64,000 nt of DNA from F22 sp963678855 (GCA_963678855.1 OY787448.1:620001-684000); one strand, 5' to 3'. Positions 1-9,647 are shown, counted from the stretch's first letter. Notes: generated from the sequence alone by a model not told the origin. Translations and numbers: made by a program.

Positions 1-6
1 ACATTA

Positions 7-28
7 GTACAGGGGTTAGCACCTGTAC
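7..28 (-). terminator. Possible hairpin downstream of the 49-771 lipoprotein gene
   Basis: A perfect 7-bp inverted repeat (GTACAGG / CCTGTAC, 8-nt loop) lies 20 bp beyond the stop codon of the lipoprotein gene. No clear T-run follows on the minus strand, so the terminator role is only suggested by position. Confidence 0.3.
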
Positions 29-48
29 ACACATTATTAGATAGGAAT

Positions 49-771
49 CTAGATCTTTGCGGTAATCATACGTACCTTATGGTTTATCTCTTTGTAACTG
101 TTATTGACTTCATCCCATGAATCAATGACGCGTGAGAGGTCATACACACTTTTTTCAACGACACGCATTTGTGGGTTTGGGTCTTTGCCATCTATCTTCC
201 AGTGGCCTTGTTGAATAGTCACATCCTTGGATAAAGAATCGATATAGGCTGTGTATATTTTAAGGGTTATCTTACCGTCTACTTCTTGTCTAAATTTTAT
301 ATCATAGCCATACTTGGGTGGTTGATATTGATAGTCGGTGTGGAGATAATTCATTGCATTTGTTAATGCATCATCTTGTCGTTTTTGTATAGGTACTTTT
401 TTGTAGATTAGCTTGGCTACCTGGTCGATGCAGCGTGCTGCATCCTGTCTGTTTGAGTATGATAGATTACTCCCGCGGTGGCAAGCGGTAGCAATTTTTT
501 CTATTTCTGAATCGAATATGGAATCGTTCATATCGACCATCTCAGTGACGAGTTCATTGGTGTCTATCAATCTCTTCAGCACATCTTTCAAGATGGCAAC
601 AGACATGGTATCGGCTGGAAGGATACTGACGATTTCTCTTATGGAGCTAGGATCGTCGAAGTTATTCTGCACATATGACTTAAATTCTTGCTTTACTAGT
701 TCTTCATTGCTCTTCTGACAACTGGCAAAACTAAACAAAAAGATAAATAAGAATGGCAGCAATTGTTTCAT
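49..771 (-). CDS. Hypothetical lipoprotein, 240 aa
   Basis: I do not recognise the family. The N-terminus is a typical lipoprotein signal: a Lys near the start, a hydrophobic stretch, and a lipobox FASC with the lipidated Cys at about residue 18. The mature part is hydrophilic and rich in charged residues, with no motif I can name and no further membrane segment, so it is probably a periplasmic or outer-membrane-anchored lipoprotein. It stands alone, with 300 bp free of genes upstream. A -7-like box (TATATTTG, minus strand) lies at 880-887, about 110 bp upstream, without a good -33 partner. The role is unknown. Confidence 0.75.
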   Translation of the reverse strand: MKQLLPFLFIFLFSFASCQKSNEELVKQEFKSYVQNNFDDPSSIREIVSILPADTMSVAILKDVLKRLIDTNELVTEMVDMNDSIFDSEIEKIATACHRGSNLSYSNRQDAARCIDQVAKLIYKKVPIQKRQDDALTNAMNYLHTDYQYQPPKYGYDIKFRQEVDGKITLKIYTAYIDSLSKDVTIQQGHWKIDGKDPNPQMRVVEKSVYDLSRVIDSWDEVNNSYKEINHKVRMITAKI

Positions 772-1073
772 AATTTAGTTGAGGGCTTATATACACATTC
801 CTCCGATCGGTATAAGGTTAGGCATACGTGACTTTAAGACGAAGTCGATTATGCAGTTATTGCATTCACAAAACAATTACAAATATAGCAATATTGTACA
901 AAAAAGCAACAATATCTGCATATTATTCCATTTATATACTTTTAAATAGACAAAAAACTGCTGGCTATGTACAGATTATCACCCTGCTGGAGAAATGCGT
1001 CAATTTTATAGTCTATGACAGCAATAGAGAAGGCGTGAGGGCTAGGTGTTCATATCTCGATTAATCAAGAATA
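772..1073. other. Gene-free AT-rich interval
   Basis: About 300 bp between two minus-strand genes. The only item seen is a TATATTTG box on the minus strand at 880-887 that could serve the downstream lipoprotein gene. An open frame crosses the interval on the plus strand but has the composition of AT-rich noncoding DNA, and I do not call it. Confidence 0.5.
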
Positions 1074-1718
1074 TTATCGCATGCTCTTGACCATATCGGC
1101 TCCCATATAATAGGCTTTTTCGCAATCCTGTGGAAAGATTGTCTCACGTCTATGGAGTCTTTCTTCACCAGAAAAAGTAGACGCTGCATATTTATCGTAG
1201 TCTTCAAACTGGCAAGTGCCAGTGCAATACATATTCTTGAAGTCCGTAAATATGATCTTAAATATATTCGCATGGTAGTCAAACATCTTATCGTATCCAT
1301 AATTCTTAATCATGGGTGGAAAGACGTTCATGGTGTAGATAAATGCAGTAGATAAGGACTTTGGAAAAGTAGCTGGTTTGTCATCAAAAGAGAGATATGG
1401 GAAAGTCAACCTCTCAACAAAAGATTGCATCTCACCTGAGATGTTGCCCATATAAATAGGAGAACCTAGAATAAGGCCGTCGCAAGTAGTTATCTTCTTA
1501 AGTAAAGGCTTTAGAGCATCGCACTTCACGCACGTTTCTACAGTTACGCCTTTGCGCTTACATTCGTAACAACTCTCACAGCCTTGATAATTTAAATCGT
1601 ACAAATCGATCATCTCAACTTCTGCACCTTCCGATCTTGCACCTTCTAGAGCTCTTTCAACTAGTGTGCTAGTATTCCATCCCTTACGCGGGCTACCATT
1701 AATTCCAATAAATTTCAT
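1074..1718 (-). CDS. Flavodoxin-fold NAD(P)H-dependent oxidoreductase, iron-sulfur flavoprotein-like
   Basis: Member of the NADPH-dependent FMN reductase / iron-sulfur flavoprotein superfamily, cytoplasmic. The start at 1718 gives MKFIGINGSPRKG, the family's phosphate-binding loop for FMN right at the N-terminus. An in-frame upstream extension to 1829 has no homology-like sequence and was rejected. A second flavin-loop signature, LGSPIYMGNISG, lies near residue 85. A compact cysteine cluster at residues 47-66 (C-x2-C-x2-C-x9-C-x2-C) resembles the 4Fe-4S motif of archaeal/clostridial Isf proteins but has five Cys. It probably transfers electrons to an unidentified acceptor. The gene is 144 bp downstream of the AbgT gene on the same strand, so cotranscription is possible but not shown. 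Confidence 0.85.
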   Translation of the reverse strand: MKFIGINGSPRKGWNTSTLVERALEGARSEGAEVEMIDLYDLNYQGCESCYECKRKGVTVETCVKCDALKPLLKKITTCDGLILGSPIYMGNISGEMQSFVERLTFPYLSFDDKPATFPKSLSTAFIYTMNVFPPMIKNYGYDKMFDYHANIFKIIFTDFKNMYCTGTCQFEDYDKYAASTFSGEERLHRRETIFPQDCEKAYYMGADMVKSMR

Positions 1719-1862
1719 AGTTGTTCGTTTATAATGTATGTATTCTACGTGGGACAATAGTAAGCAAAAATTATGACACATCCAAAAATATCGACAGTTT
1801 TTGTTACTATATGCAAAACAACTCGGCAATTTAAGAATTTTGAAGGGGGATCGGTTGCAAGA

Positions 1863-3323
1863 CTACATCCCCAATGGGATGCCCAATCCCAACCAACACA
1901 TAAATAGTACAATCCATGCGACTAAAATAGACACTGAATATTTCCATGTATAGTTGATAATGCGACCAAATCCAGCATCGGGTTGGTATTGCTGCAAGAA
2001 CATCAGTACGAGTGGTATATAATAGAGCAATGGCGTGAGTCCATTGGTGGCACTATCCCCTATTCTATAAGCGCACTGGGTAATCTCTGGAGCAATCCCT
2101 TGAGCAGCAAGAGCTGGAACAAAAATATAGGCTACAAAGGCCCATTTACCTGTAGCTGATACTATTAAGATATTGAGCACTGCACAGAATAGGATAAAGA
2201 TAATCAGGGTGGCATGGTGCCCAAATGATAGCCCTGTCATCCACTGGGCGCTGACTACTGCTAGGTATTTATCAAGCTGTGAAAATTGCAAACAGGCAAA
2301 GAGCTGAGCAGCAAAGAAAGCAAGTACCAAAAAAGCACCAAGCAGCTTGGTGTAATAGGTCATACCGTCGAATAAATCTCTGTCGGTACGGTATTTACCA
2401 ACAACAAATCCATAGGCCATCCCGCATAGTCCCAACCCGAAGGTAACTAAGAAAAGGGCGCTCTGTATCATCGGAGAACGAAGCAAACTACCATCTACAC
2501 CTTGCAGGAATCCATTAGGTAGCAAGGCGGCAAGAACTAAAATCATGACATAGACTACTCCTGTAATACCTGCTGCACGAAGGGCACGAACTTCATAAGG
2601 GGCAAGCTTAGTAGTTGGTGTATGGACCTCTTTAATATCGAGACCTGTACTAGGCAATTGTGGCATCAGCAGACGTACTGTCACTTGGTATATCACAAAG
2701 GACAGCACAATAAATGAAGCGCTCATAAACCAATAGTTGCTCATAGGTCCACTGGTATAGGTAGAGATGCCTGCTTGCTCAAGAGCAAGTGCGGTGGTGT
2801 TGGCCATAATAGGATCCATGGTTCCCATCAACATATTGGCACTATAGGCACAGGCAACGGAGACATAGGAGGTGATTAAACCTGCCACGGGTGATAACCG
2901 CACGGCCTGAAAAACTTTGGCACTCAATGGGAGCAGGAAGAGGTAGCCCACATCGCCAATGACATTGGAGAGCATACCTGTCCAGATAACCATCATGATA
3001 ATGAGTTGTGGTCTTGGACGGAATTGTAAGATGAGTTGCATCAAGCTATCTAGGAAGCCTGAATGCTGAGCAATACCGAGTCCAAGCAGGCCGACAAGAA
3101 CGAGGCCTAGTGGCTTAAAGCTAGTGAAGTGATCGAAGAGATTACGCAACAACCAGCGCATGCCTTCAGGGCTCATCAAACTGCGCACTTCGATAAGCTC
3201 ACCTGTTTGGGGATGGGCTACACGGACTCCGTAACTGGCGGCTATCCAGCTACAAAGCATGGCGACGAGCATCAACAGGAAGTAGAGACTGGCTGGATGC
3301 GAAAATAGGGGTTTACTCTTCAT
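1863..3323 (-). CDS. AbgT-family transporter
   Basis: Inner-membrane transporter of the AbgT family, whose characterised members import p-aminobenzoyl-glutamate (AbgT) or export sulfonamide-type antimetabolites (MtrF, YdaH). The 486 aa length is normal. Family-typical stretches seen are LGLGIAQHSGFL near residue 80, GDVGYLFLLPLSAKVF near residue 125, and the C-terminal IGDSATNGLTPLLYYIPLVL near residue 405, followed by the usual last helix ending LGLGIPLG. About a dozen hydrophobic segments are visible. The start codon overlaps the last 11 bp of the response-regulator gene, so translation is probably coupled and the transporter belongs to the two-component operon. The substrate cannot be told from the sequence. 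Confidence 0.9.
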   Translation of the reverse strand: MKSKPLFSHPASLYFLLMLVAMLCSWIAASYGVRVAHPQTGELIEVRSLMSPEGMRWLLRNLFDHFTSFKPLGLVLVGLLGLGIAQHSGFLDSLMQLILQFRPRPQLIIMMVIWTGMLSNVIGDVGYLFLLPLSAKVFQAVRLSPVAGLITSYVSVACAYSANMLMGTMDPIMANTTALALEQAGISTYTSGPMSNYWFMSASFIVLSFVIYQVTVRLLMPQLPSTGLDIKEVHTPTTKLAPYEVRALRAAGITGVVYVMILVLAALLPNGFLQGVDGSLLRSPMIQSALFLVTFGLGLCGMAYGFVVGKYRTDRDLFDGMTYYTKLLGAFLVLAFFAAQLFACLQFSQLDKYLAVVSAQWMTGLSFGHHATLIIFILFCAVLNILIVSATGKWAFVAYIFVPALAAQGIAPEITQCAYRIGDSATNGLTPLLYYIPLVLMFLQQYQPDAGFGRIINYTWKYSVSILVAWIVLFMCWLGLGIPLGM

Positions 3324-4044
3324 CGGCTTCTATGGAATCTATATCTAGGATGCGTAGTTCAAGGGCACGTACTGCAAGGCGTGTGGCGTTGACACCTTGA
3401 CGTTCATCTTCTTCAAACAATCTGTTGATGAGGTCATTCTGACGTTTTTCAAGACTTTTGACACCAAATGGCATGGCGCGTAGCTTGGTTATTTGGTCTT
3501 TGGTATAACCTAAGGCAAGATGGCGTAGGAAGCGTTCGTCATACTCATCAATCTCAAGGGAGATAATAGCTTCTTGACGCTTCACATCGTTAGATACGGC
3601 TTCGCGGAAACGCATGAGGATGCGGTCGAGGATAGGTTCGTTGAAAACGAGACGTTTGCCGTTGAGGGCAGCCATGACATCTTGCTTGGTCAATAGTTCG
3701 CCACTTTTTAGAATGATGCCTACAGCACCTGCATCAAGGACGTCCATCCAGAGGCGTTCGTTCAAAATCTCGCCTGTAAAGACTAGAACTTTGACGCCTG
3801 GGTGTTCTTGAGTAAGGCGTTGACAGATGGTGACACCTATGGTAGTGGAGCCTCCAAGGCCTAGGTCTAGCAGCACTAGATCTGGTACTTGCTGGTCCAT
3901 CAATACCCAGAAGTCGGTTTCGTTCATGGCGGAGCCTAGAACGTCTACTTCGGGAATGTCTTGTCGGAAGATTTGCATGGTGCCTTTTAGCTCAAGTTGC
4001 ATGTCTTCGACGACGATTACGGTTGGTTTATGGTCTGCTGTCAT
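3313..4044 (-). CDS. Response regulator with C-terminal output domain
   Basis: 243 aa. A receiver domain fills residues 8-125: acidic pair ED at about 13-14, phospho-acceptor Asp in LVLLDLGLG near residue 60, Thr of VLVFTGE near 90, and Lys of ILKSG near 113. The C-terminal half (145-240) contains YDERFLRHLALGYTKDQI, which reads like the first helices of a LuxR/sigma-4-type helix-turn-helix. It probably binds DNA, although it is not a standard GerE domain. The start is 6 bp after the stop of the sensor-kinase gene and the 3' end overlaps the AbgT start. It is therefore the natural partner of that kinase and may control its own operon, including the transporter. Confidence 0.85.
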   Translation of the reverse strand: MTADHKPTVIVVEDMQLELKGTMQIFRQDIPEVDVLGSAMNETDFWVLMDQQVPDLVLLDLGLGGSTTIGVTICQRLTQEHPGVKVLVFTGEILNERLWMDVLDAGAVGIILKSGELLTKQDVMAALNGKRLVFNEPILDRILMRFREAVSNDVKRQEAIISLEIDEYDERFLRHLALGYTKDQITKLRAMPFGVKSLEKRQNDLINRLFEEDERQGVNATRLAVRALELRILDIDSIEADEE

Positions 4045-4050
4045 AATATC

Positions 4051-7000
4051 TTACTTTTTTATTGTTCTATGAATGGGCATGGTCCAGAAGATGCGGTAAC
4101 CTCTCTCTAGTGGGGCGGCTGAGATACGACAGCCTCGGAGGCCAGCGAACTCATCGACATCACGAATGATTTGTTTAGCGGCTAGGAGGTCATGGAGTCC
4201 TAGTTGAGAGTCAAACAAATGGGCTATTGTATAGGGGGCTGGTAGGCGCAAAGAACTTTGTTGGTCGTGCCATTCCATGCATATAAACTCACCTTCTTGG
4301 CGGATAACAGCTGTAAGAGCTGTAGGGTGTCCGAGGACGGTGCCCATGGCTTGAAGGAGTACTTCGTGCAGCTGGGTCAAAAGGACGCTGTCTGTACGGA
4401 ATAAGGTGTCTTCTGGAATGTCTATTTTCCATGTAATATGGGCTTTCATGCCTTTCTTTTGAAGTCGCTTAAGGACTTTGTTGCATTGGTTCACAAGTTG
4501 GCTTACAGGCAAAACTTCACGTTTAAAAGTGGTCTGCTGAAGCACTCGGTTAGCTCCGCGGACAAGCAACTGGTGAACGCTTCTGTAGTGTTGAGCGAGT
4601 TCAGATGCAGCAATTAAGTAATCGTCTGTGGTGTCATCTGGGTTGTTCTCGCAGTACTTGTCTATGAGTTGCTTGATTCTATTTGGATAGTAGAGAGTTT
4701 CATGTTTGATGGTGGATAGGCCATTGTCTAAGACCATGTTTTGGATATGAAGGGTGCGAGATTCCCATTGGGCACGTTCCATATCGTCTTGAGCTAAGAC
4801 AATTTCGAGCATACGCATCTTACGCAGGGAGACAACCTGGTTAAGGAGCTGACCTAGGTAGTCGGCTAGGATGTCTAGGAGTTGATGTTGCTCGGCTTCC
4901 AAAGGTGGATAAGCTAGTGTGAGCAGCAGCGCTCCTTGGTCGAAGGCAAGGGGCTTGCATACTGTCCCTAAATATGGACTAGGTATTTGCTCTTCTAGCT
5001 CTATCTGGTACTGGATATATTCTTTGTGTGAAAGGTAGCGGAGCTCGCGCAAGTCAAAAAGGTGTGTAAAACTAGCGGCTACATGTTGGAGCATCTTATG
5101 AGGAAGAAGCTCAAGCTCTTCTTCATCTACTTGGTCGTCGAGTTGCACAGAGGCAGCAAGCTGACTATGGATATCTAACAACAGGTCGAGATGACGACGG
5201 GTGCGCCATCTTGGAAGGAGATAGAACCTGTAATAGCCGACCATCATACCGAGAACGACTAATAGGCATAGCACAAGCCCGACAGTACGATGGGTAGTAG
5301 AGGTCTTGAGTCGATCACAATAGGCTGCAAGGGTTTCATCACTACCCACTAGCTTGTAGAGTTGGGTATAACAGTCGTTATTGAACGTGTACTGCTCGAA
5401 GGATTTCTGTGAGAGATAGGCGATAGCTAACTCATTGCGTAGATACAAAATAAGTTGGTAGTCAACTTGTACTCCCCTATCCCACCAGTAGAATTCGGCT
5501 GGACTTTGATAAGTGTGTGGGCTCAGTCTAGGAAACTGAATGTACAGGCTGTCGTACTTGACTTGCTGAGTAAGCATGTTCATGGCGCTAGTGGCGTAGT
5601 CTATGGCACGACGATAGTCTTGGCGCTGATTAGCAGCATGACAGGAATCGGCCAAGGCGTAGGCGGTGTCTTGTGATTTGACAATGGTATGAACAGGTAG
5701 CTCTAGGGCATGCAGCTCAAGAGCAAAATTACCTGTAAGTTGACACAAGAAAAAAGCGGCCAACAAGGAAAGGACACGAGGTAGACGAAAAGAGAAGCGG
5801 CTCCCTTTATGGAGAGTGCTCTCGATATTGATGCGGCAGACTTGGAATAATGGACTGGTTTTACGGTATTTTTCGATAATACCACGGCAGTTCATAAAGC
5901 CAAAGCCAGAACCTTTATTGTCTTTAATGCGACTTTCGCTGGAATTACCTACTTGGGTACTATCTACAACTTTATCGTTGAGTAGGTGGTCAATATCTTC
6001 TTCAGAAAGACCGTAACCAGTGTCTTCTACAGCGATCTCTACATAGTCGTCTTGAGCACTAGCACTCAGGGTGATAGTACCACCTGATGGGGTAAACTTA
6101 CGGGCATTTTCCAGAAGAGTATTGATCATAAAGAGAGTCAGAGCCTCATCGGCTTTCACTTGATAATCAGTAGGTTGGACGACTAGAGTCTGTTGTTTCA
6201 ACTGGAAGCTACGTGAGCGCTGTTCTTGGATGGCAAAGAGGCCTTGCAGGGAGAAACGGCTGATTTGCAGAGCGACTTGTCCTTGTTTCATTTGGATGCT
6301 ACCAACAAGCTGCTGATTTTGAAGCAGGATGTCTTTCAGAAGTTCGTCTAGGTAGGCAAACTGTTCTGTTTGGGTATTGGAATCTGTATCTCCTGTACTG
6401 TCGGCAGCTAATTGACGCAGACTGTGAGCCATGCGGTCAATCACAGAGCTAAGACCATTGACGATAGCTAGAGAAGATTTCTTAATGGTATTTTGACGCT
6501 TTCTTTGGGCGATATGTTGGTCGATAACATAGTGTTGCTTATCAAGCATTTCACGTTGTTCGACTAGGGCCGAAAGCGATTGACCGTTACGAAAGCTCCA
6601 ATGCCAAAAGCCGTCAATGAGTTGCTCGATTTGAGGCTTGTCTTTGGGATCGATTAGGTTATCTAGTTGGGTCCAAATATTGGCTACTTCGGCCTGCATT
6701 TCGGCTTTCCATTCATCTTCGGTCAGTGCTTCATCTTCACTCGGAGTAAGAGCGATAATTTTACGACAAAGTTGGAGCACAAGACTACGCATCTGTTCAG
6801 TTCTACGAGCACGCTGACGAGAATAACGGTTTAGGACGAAGAGCAGAATAGATAGTAGTACAATAGCCGATACGAGAACAAAAAGCAAGATGTTAGTATA
6901 AGCCGACATAGACTCGAGTTCATCACGGCGGGCTAAAATCGCTTTGTCTTCACGATTGGCTTCTAGTACATTAAGATAGGCATTCCGGTGTTTAGTAGCA

Positions 7001-8088
7001 CTGGCTTGATTACCTAGGCCAGCAAAGGCTACGCTGAGCTGTTCTTGTAGGTCGGCCATCAGTGGGTAACAGATGGTATCTCCTCCGAGTAAGTCTATAC
7101 CGTCTTTGAGGTGGCTAAGGGCGTATCTATAGCGTCGCTGGCTATTGGCTACTCGACCTTGAACCAAGCGGGCTTCGGCTTGAGCATAGGGGCTACGCAT
7201 CTGTCTAAAGCGATGGAAGGCACGACGAGAAGCACCAGCTGGGTAGAGGCTGTCATTGGGCATGGTAATAACCATACGAGCTTCGGCCATGCCAAGAAGG
7301 GCAAGACCTTGAAGGTATGGCAGACGTTCTTGGTTGGCGATATCCCATACTTGTAGGAGGACGTCCATTTGTTCTTGATAGAAATCGGCTGCTCCTGGTT
7401 GTTTGAGGTAAATGGCGCTTTGAACAACGTAAGCATGCAGTTGTTGCAATTTGTACGTGGTACCCGATTGAATATCGTTACGTGTAGGAAGCGGGTGTTG
7501 AAGCCAGCTTACAGCACGTAAGGATTTTTCTAAGGGTACTGGAAGGCCTTGTTGGTCGTAATAGGCGGCTTCGCTGAGGTAGAAAGCATTGAAAGCGTAT
7601 TCAATGCGTTCTTGTTCGTGGCGGGTGATAAAGCTGGAACGCTCTTCGGAAATACGATCCATATGCTTTTGAGCTTGAGTACGGGATAGGTAGAAGCGTT
7701 TGTTACTACCTTGGAGACGGGCGGCCTCCATCATGCCTACTTGAGCTATCATCTTTTCTAGGTCGCTTACACTGTTTTTGGCTACATATGTGTATAAGCT
7801 GTCGGCTCTATGCCATTGCATTTGGTGCAGGGCGGCATAGGCGAGCATATTAAGGGCTTCCGATTGACCTTGAGGATTGTTGTGCACTTGTTCTAGCGTC
7901 TTCTGAGCGGTAAGGGCCATGCTATCTAGATTGCTATAGCGCATGTGGAAAGCACGAATATTGAGAGAGTCGGCCAAAAGAAGAGCATCGCTGGAAGTGC
8001 GATATGTACAACTTGATAAACACAAAACAGCCATGGCTACCGTATAAACGGTAGCGCATAGCTGTTTTAGAGTATAAGGTTTGATCAT
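4051..8088 (-). CDS. Giant tandem sensor histidine kinase with TPR-like sensor (DUF5112/DUF5113-like)
   Basis: 1345 aa membrane sensor. Order: signal or lipid anchor (LSSC, Cys about 27); helical TPR-like periplasmic repeats, about 35-390; membrane segment about 398-420; cytoplasmic helical region; complete HATPase module about 640-770 with N box (LFMINTLLENARKF), G1 (DTGYGL) and G2 (GSGFGF); a second membrane segment about 771-790; a second periplasmic stretch about 790-930; a third membrane segment about 935-957; and a final cytoplasmic part. The best H-box candidate is STIKHETLYYP (His about 1129), beyond the ATPase, followed by a degenerate ATPase-like end. This matches what I recall of the Bacteroidetes DUF5112-HATPase-DUF5113 proteins. 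The gene lies between the DUF4301 gene (9 bp) and its response regulator (6 bp) in one operon. Confidence 0.85.
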   Translation of the reverse strand: MIKPYTLKQLCATVYTVAMAVLCLSSCTYRTSSDALLLADSLNIRAFHMRYSNLDSMALTAQKTLEQVHNNPQGQSEALNMLAYAALHQMQWHRADSLYTYVAKNSVSDLEKMIAQVGMMEAARLQGSNKRFYLSRTQAQKHMDRISEERSSFITRHEQERIEYAFNAFYLSEAAYYDQQGLPVPLEKSLRAVSWLQHPLPTRNDIQSGTTYKLQQLHAYVVQSAIYLKQPGAADFYQEQMDVLLQVWDIANQERLPYLQGLALLGMAEARMVITMPNDSLYPAGASRRAFHRFRQMRSPYAQAEARLVQGRVANSQRRYRYALSHLKDGIDLLGGDTICYPLMADLQEQLSVAFAGLGNQASATKHRNAYLNVLEANREDKAILARRDELESMSAYTNILLFVLVSAIVLLSILLFVLNRYSRQRARRTEQMRSLVLQLCRKIIALTPSEDEALTEDEWKAEMQAEVANIWTQLDNLIDPKDKPQIEQLIDGFWHWSFRNGQSLSALVEQREMLDKQHYVIDQHIAQRKRQNTIKKSSLAIVNGLSSVIDRMAHSLRQLAADSTGDTDSNTQTEQFAYLDELLKDILLQNQQLVGSIQMKQGQVALQISRFSLQGLFAIQEQRSRSFQLKQQTLVVQPTDYQVKADEALTLFMINTLLENARKFTPSGGTITLSASAQDDYVEIAVEDTGYGLSEEDIDHLLNDKVVDSTQVGNSSESRIKDNKGSGFGFMNCRGIIEKYRKTSPLFQVCRINIESTLHKGSRFSFRLPRVLSLLAAFFLCQLTGNFALELHALELPVHTIVKSQDTAYALADSCHAANQRQDYRRAIDYATSAMNMLTQQVKYDSLYIQFPRLSPHTYQSPAEFYWWDRGVQVDYQLILYLRNELAIAYLSQKSFEQYTFNNDCYTQLYKLVGSDETLAAYCDRLKTSTTHRTVGLVLCLLVVLGMMVGYYRFYLLPRWRTRRHLDLLLDIHSQLAASVQLDDQVDEEELELLPHKMLQHVAASFTHLFDLRELRYLSHKEYIQYQIELEEQIPSPYLGTVCKPLAFDQGALLLTLAYPPLEAEQHQLLDILADYLGQLLNQVVSLRKMRMLEIVLAQDDMERAQWESRTLHIQNMVLDNGLSTIKHETLYYPNRIKQLIDKYCENNPDDTTDDYLIAASELAQHYRSVHQLLVRGANRVLQQTTFKREVLPVSQLVNQCNKVLKRLQKKGMKAHITWKIDIPEDTLFRTDSVLLTQLHEVLLQAMGTVLGHPTALTAVIRQEGEFICMEWHDQQSSLRLPAPYTIAHLFDSQLGLHDLLAAKQIIRDVDEFAGLRGCRISAAPLERGYRIFWTMPIHRTIKK

Positions 8089-8097
8089 AAAATCAAA

Positions 8098-9618
8098 TTA
8101 CTGATGCTGGTCGCGAAGTAGGTCGTTAACAGTCTTTACTGGATTGAAAGTAGTTAGAGGTACTTCGACGAAAATTGTATTCCAATCGCTCATTGCGCCG
8201 TTCCATAGTCCTGGCAATTCAAGGGCTTTAAGGTCACGACCATTCTTACTCTTGTATGAGATAAAACCTGTAGCTGGATCTACGAAGCTAGGTAGATCAA
8301 ATGCTTTACCTTCAGTGTCTGTAATACCACAAACAAGATCTACTGGATTGAAGTGTGTACCTTGTTCGAACAATACTTTCTTCGTTGGATCGTTCATATC
8401 GATTTGAGAACTTTCCAAGATTTGTGGACTGAATGTACCATCTGGATTGTATGCTAAGAAAGGACCTCCACCTGGTTCGCCAACGTTCTTCACCATACCG
8501 CATACACGGATAGGACGGTTTAGTTTGTTCTTCAGATATAGCACTAGCTCCGCATCTTCGTACACTTTCAACTTAGGGTTACGGCAACAAAGGTCGCGTT
8601 GCACGAATTGGACCACGTCTAGTAGTTCTTCTTTTGAGTACTCACCGCTTTCTAGTAGTTCTAGGTATTCGAACGCTTTCTTTTGTGTAGCAACCAATAC
8701 ACCCGCAATTAATTTCTTGTATGTAACTGTATCTTCCTTCAAACGGTCTGGCACAACGTTGTCGATATTCTTTACAAATACCACATCTGCATCAAGATCG
8801 TTCAAGTTTTGAATCAATGCTCCGTGACCACCAGGACGGAACAATAAGCTACCGTCTTCGTTGCGGAATGGCTTATTATCCATTTCTACTGCTAGAGTAT
8901 CTGTAGATGGTTTTTGTACTGAGAATGTGACATCATATTTAACGCCAAACTTTGCTTCGTATGCAGGAAGTTTTGAGGCTACCAAATCTTGGAAATACTC
9001 CATATGCTCTGCCGATACAGTGAAGTGTAGTGATACACGACCTTCTGCATCTGCTGCGTATAAAGCGCCTTCTACTAAATGCTCCTCTACTGGAGTACGT
9101 ACAGCATCGTCATAGCTATGAAATTGTAGCATTCCCTTTGGTAGGGAACCGTAGTTTAGACCTTCTTCTTCCAATAGCATGCGTACTACTGCTTGGTATT
9201 CACCGTCTGCAAATAGTTCATCAATGCTCTTTTGAAGGTTAACGATACATGCATCGTTTAGGGCATCGTAAAATGCAAAGTTTGCAATTTCTTCAACGAA
9301 TTTCTTTTCAAAGTCCGTTTGTGGCACTGTGTATTCGGCGTTCATAAAAGAGAATAGATCCTTAAACATACGACTCGCAGCTCCAGAAGCAGGAACAAAC
9401 TTAGTCACCTTGTGGTTCTCTGAAGTATATTGATTCCATACTTCCAAATAGCTAGCTTGCTCAGCTGAATCGAGCTGACGGATACCCGCTCCTAAAGCAG
9501 CTGCTGCCTCAATAGCTAGAAATGGGAAACCGGCCTCGAACGAGGCTAATTGTGATTTAATCTGCTCTTCAGAAATCTGTTTTTCTTTGAGCTGTTGAAG
9601 GTCATTTGCTAATAACAT
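8098..9618 (-). CDS. DUF4301 family protein
   Basis: 506 aa from the start at 9618 (MLLANDLQQLKEKQ). A longer in-frame start at 9681 would add a Cys/Phe-rich leader that overlaps the promoter region and was rejected. The sequence fits the Bacteroidetes DUF4301 family. Visible hallmarks are TKFVPASGAASRMFK near residue 80, LLFRPGGHGALIQNLNDLDADVVFVKNID in the middle (quoted only as a landmark: FRPGGHGAL plus DADVVFVKNID), and GEPGGGPFL near 380. The middle part has the look of a nucleotidyltransferase-like fold, but no activity is known. No signal peptide or membrane segment, so cytoplasmic. It is the first gene of the operon running into the sensor kinase. Confidence 0.85.
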   Translation of the reverse strand: MLLANDLQQLKEKQISEEQIKSQLASFEAGFPFLAIEAAAALGAGIRQLDSAEQASYLEVWNQYTSENHKVTKFVPASGAASRMFKDLFSFMNAEYTVPQTDFEKKFVEEIANFAFYDALNDACIVNLQKSIDELFADGEYQAVVRMLLEEEGLNYGSLPKGMLQFHSYDDAVRTPVEEHLVEGALYAADAEGRVSLHFTVSAEHMEYFQDLVASKLPAYEAKFGVKYDVTFSVQKPSTDTLAVEMDNKPFRNEDGSLLFRPGGHGALIQNLNDLDADVVFVKNIDNVVPDRLKEDTVTYKKLIAGVLVATQKKAFEYLELLESGEYSKEELLDVVQFVQRDLCCRNPKLKVYEDAELVLYLKNKLNRPIRVCGMVKNVGEPGGGPFLAYNPDGTFSPQILESSQIDMNDPTKKVLFEQGTHFNPVDLVCGITDTEGKAFDLPSFVDPATGFISYKSKNGRDLKALELPGLWNGAMSDWNTIFVEVPLTTFNPVKTVNDLLRDQHQ

Positions 9619-9647
9619 GTCTAATTTATTTTGAATTTTTGGACGCT

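Noticed and set aside
828..1064. 78-codon ORF on the plus strand in the first intergenic region
   Set aside because: AT-rich composition, no ribosome-binding or promoter signal, not protein-like, and on the opposite strand to its neighbours.
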